Below are positions 61,964 to 64,000 of a stretch of DNA of 64,000 bases, in pieces. Under the pieces are notes generated by a model, which was given only the letters and a program-made list of their open reading frames with translations, was not told the origin of the DNA and did no database searches. Source of the DNA: Acanthaster planci (taxonomy: Eukaryota; Echinodermata; Asteroidea; Valvatida; Acanthasteridae). Made by a program: the position numbers and the translations under genes. Where the stretch lies: contig NW_019091457.1 of the NCBI RefSeq assembly GCF_001949145.1, positions 1,203,605-1,267,604 of the forward strand, written 5' to 3'. Positions within the stretch are counted from its first letter, which is position 1. Every line of letters begins with the position of its first letter.

Positions 61964-62525
61964 ATAGGTGCGTTCGATTAGCTTCCATGAATACACCAGA
62001 GTTCGTACACCAAGGGAAGCCGCGAAATGAGGGTAATCGAATGCTGCATGCAGTGTACTCGCCAAGGCATTCTGGGAAAAGGGTCAAGTCCCCGCCACGT
62101 ACCATCACGTACGTACATGTACGTCCATGCACGAACAGTCCATCCGTGACGTCATTACACTCGGGCAGCCTCCGGAGACCCGCTCGCCAACAGGGGTAGT
62201 AGCAAAGATTATATAGCGCAGCGTAGCGGCGCAAGATAATTCGGCCATAAAGGTGTTATCACCACGGGCGCCATTCGAGTGTGAACGTTAATGTGTGTGC
62301 GTGCACTGCGCAGGCGTAGTCCAACCAGAATGGCGCCCATGTGATAACAACGTTTTACGCGTATTCATGGTGAAGTTCCCCATCTTGCACCGCTACGCGG
62401 CGCTAGCTATACGATCTTTGGTAGTAGTGGCTGACGCTAGGGCAGGCACAAGGATCACGTGATGGCTAAACGAACGCTCTCGTGTAAGTTTGACTTACAC
62501 GTGTAAGCTAATCGAACGCACCCAT
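61964..62525. mobile_element. MITE-like element with GGTGCGTTCGATTAGCTT termini
   Basis: 61964-61984 and 62505-62525 are inverted and match at 20 of 21 bases. The element lies inside the larger inverted repeat and contains another foldback. Confidence 0.85.
62191..62432. mobile_element. Innermost foldback element
   Basis: Arms 62204-62275 and 62328-62419 pair through GCGTAGCGGCGCAAGAT / ATCTTGCACCGCTACGC and GTTATCAC-GGGCGCCATTC. It is the third level of nesting at this site. Confidence 0.8.
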
Positions 62526-63257
62526 AGTATATAATAGTGATCAATCTGTGATTTCCTCTAATACAACAACGAGGTGAGTGCACCACCCCTTGGTCTGCTG
62601 TTGATATACTGATGCACCATGAGTTATGAAACTTTCCCCAGATCCGCCACTGTTGTGGCATTGGGCCCACTCTATCCAGAAAAATGAAGATTTAGGAAAT
62701 TAAACACTACAAAATATAATAATCAAATTGTTTGATAATCAGGAAAATCACAAGTCACGTGGTGTTGACCAAGCGTTTTTAGGCGCGCGGCCTTCGAAAT
62801 GTTACAAGTTCAAACGTACACCATATCCGCCCCGAGTTGAAGCGCACCCCCAAGCGGCAGTAGAAAGACGGATGGTTGTAAGTTTTTTAAGCGGGTTCTT
62901 GCATGTGTTCTGCGTGTAAGGAATCCGGTTTGTAAGTGTGACGTCACTTCAGTTTAAACCACGCCCACTGCACACACGCACTGCACATAGGTTTACATGC
63001 ATTGATCGATGGAACCGGAAGTTAACGCGCAACTTCTGCGATTGTCCAATGGGAGCTTGCGAATCGTGGCGCGTCCGCCTTTGTGACGAAGTCACTTACG
63101 AACCGAATAGATTCGTTACGCGTACTCGGCGTGCTCCGGGTCAAACGCACCCTTGATCTCCATCATAAACGCGCGCCTACGCGGTGAGTACCAAAAAAAA
63201 GCCCTCTTTTGTTCCGCTCGGATACCAATCTCATTCACAACCTCTGGGTATTCTTAA

Positions 63258-63402
63258 TGGGAGACTTTGAGACGCTGGTGGCAGCGGACATACCGGTCCT
63301 TTTTTAAGGTATAGCGTGTACTCAAAACAACGTGCGCATGCTCAGAACTGGTAAAAAGGACCGGTATGTTTGTCGGCACAAAGCGTCAGGAAGTCTCTCA
63401 CT
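63258..63402. mobile_element. Short foldback element around ACATACCGGTCCTTTTT
   Basis: ACATACCGGTCCTTTTT at about 63289 pairs with AAAAAGGACCGGTATG near 63355. The flanks GAGACTT-GACGCT continue the pairing. Confidence 0.75.
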
Positions 63403-63417
63403 GCACGTGCGTATATT

Positions 63418-63555
63418 TACGGGCCTGTTTGTTTCACGCGACTCTGGATCTCGATCAGTGATCCCCGGCTGCGCTGGTTTGCTTTCATTAGGTGATTTCT
63501 GGTGTCAGAGAACCAGCGTCGTATCGCAATCGGGATCCGCGTGTTTTGGGATGTG
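63418..63555. mobile_element. MITE-like element, family D, second copy
   Basis: Shares GGGCCTGTTTGTTTCACG, CTGGATC, CATTAGGTG and TCGCAATC blocks in the same order as 57820-57962. The right terminus is degraded. Confidence 0.65.
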
Positions 63556-64000
63556 TAATAATAAGGTGGAACACGGAGGCGGCTTCAGCTTAGTTGGACT
63601 AAGTCATGGCTGCATGTTTATTCCATAAAGTGCATGCCCACATTATGGGCAGACATCTTCAGCGTGCCTGTGCTGTACATAATGCAGGGTTATGAATATT
63701 CATACATTTCTACATCCTTTTTGACAGATATTTTTCATAAACTTAAACCGGTTATAGAAGATTTTAATCGGAGATTTACCATGAACAATAACAGTCCACT
63801 GTAGTAAAACAAACTGGAATCTGTCATAAGCAAAACTACAGCTTATTGGTATCTTATTTACTAACGAGGAAGAAACTACAACAAGACAGAAAAGTCAACT
63901 CTCAGAGTGGAACAACTGGAAAGAGGCCAACTGGTGTGATCATATGAGGGTGGCACTTTGACAACACGACCAGACCGTGTAGGTTTGGGCTTGTGCAGGA

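Larger units (their letters stand above)
61833..63118. mobile_element. Large inverted repeat enclosing nested palindromes
   Basis: Arms 61849-61943 and 63007-63103 are inverted copies: GTTCGTAAGTGACTTCGTCA, CTCCCATTGGAC and GCGTTAACTTCCGG read on both strands. Weaker similarity extends outward. The spacer holds two further nested inverted repeats. Confidence 0.85.

Noticed and set aside
1-64000. CRISPR array, operon, prophage or other prokaryotic system
   Set aside because: The window is intron-rich eukaryotic DNA. The repeats are dispersed or tandem without regular unique spacers.

Overview
The window is 64 kb of intron-rich animal nuclear DNA, not a bacterial or phage region. Exons are short and bounded by GT-AG introns. 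Intergenic and intronic DNA is packed with small inverted-repeat elements, tRNA-derived repeats, minisatellites and runs of the self-complementary motif TGTACATGTACA. Protein similarity to vertebrate orthologues is high. The repeat style suggests a marine invertebrate deuterostome (echinoderm, lancelet or hemichordate type), but the species cannot be fixed from sequence alone. One assembly gap (35256-36135) and two isolated N bases are present.

Three protein-coding genes can be assembled exon by exon with consistent phase. (1) A beta-TrCP (BTRC/FBXW11) orthologue lies on the minus strand: 12 coding exons from 44468 down to 20592, 511 residues, with dimerisation domain, F-box and seven WD40 blades. 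(2) A PBDC1 orthologue lies on the plus strand: 6 coding exons, 45264-49021, 178 residues. Its start codon is 795 bp from the BTRC start codon, head to head. (3) An RPP30 orthologue (RNase P/MRP protein p30) lies on the minus strand: 9 coding exons from 60954 down to 50529, 324 residues, including a 38-nt microexon. It converges tail to tail with PBDC1.

Layout: 1-14.9 kb has no supported intact gene. It holds several inverted-repeat elements, a diverged 380-bp tandem duplication, tRNA-like repeats, and two exon-like blocks (7853-7994, 9653-9897) that read like a decayed or unrecognised gene. 14.9-20.6 kb is the BTRC 3' flank or possible 3' UTR. 20.6-44.5 kb is BTRC, with a 10-kb first intron saturated with TGTACATGTACA motifs. 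44.5-45.3 kb is the shared BTRC/PBDC1 promoter interval. 45.3-49.7 kb is PBDC1 and 49.8-61 kb is RPP30, whose 3.2-kb first intron is mostly inverted-repeat elements. 61-64 kb is the RPP30 upstream flank and contains nested palindromic elements.

The three genes do not form one pathway: ubiquitin ligase substrate recognition, probable eEF1A folding, and tRNA 5' processing. I found no convincing new multi-gene system. The most unusual material is the density and nesting of non-coding foldback elements, the regional TGTACATGTACA enrichment, and possible conserved linkage of BTRC and RPP30 (both on human 10q).
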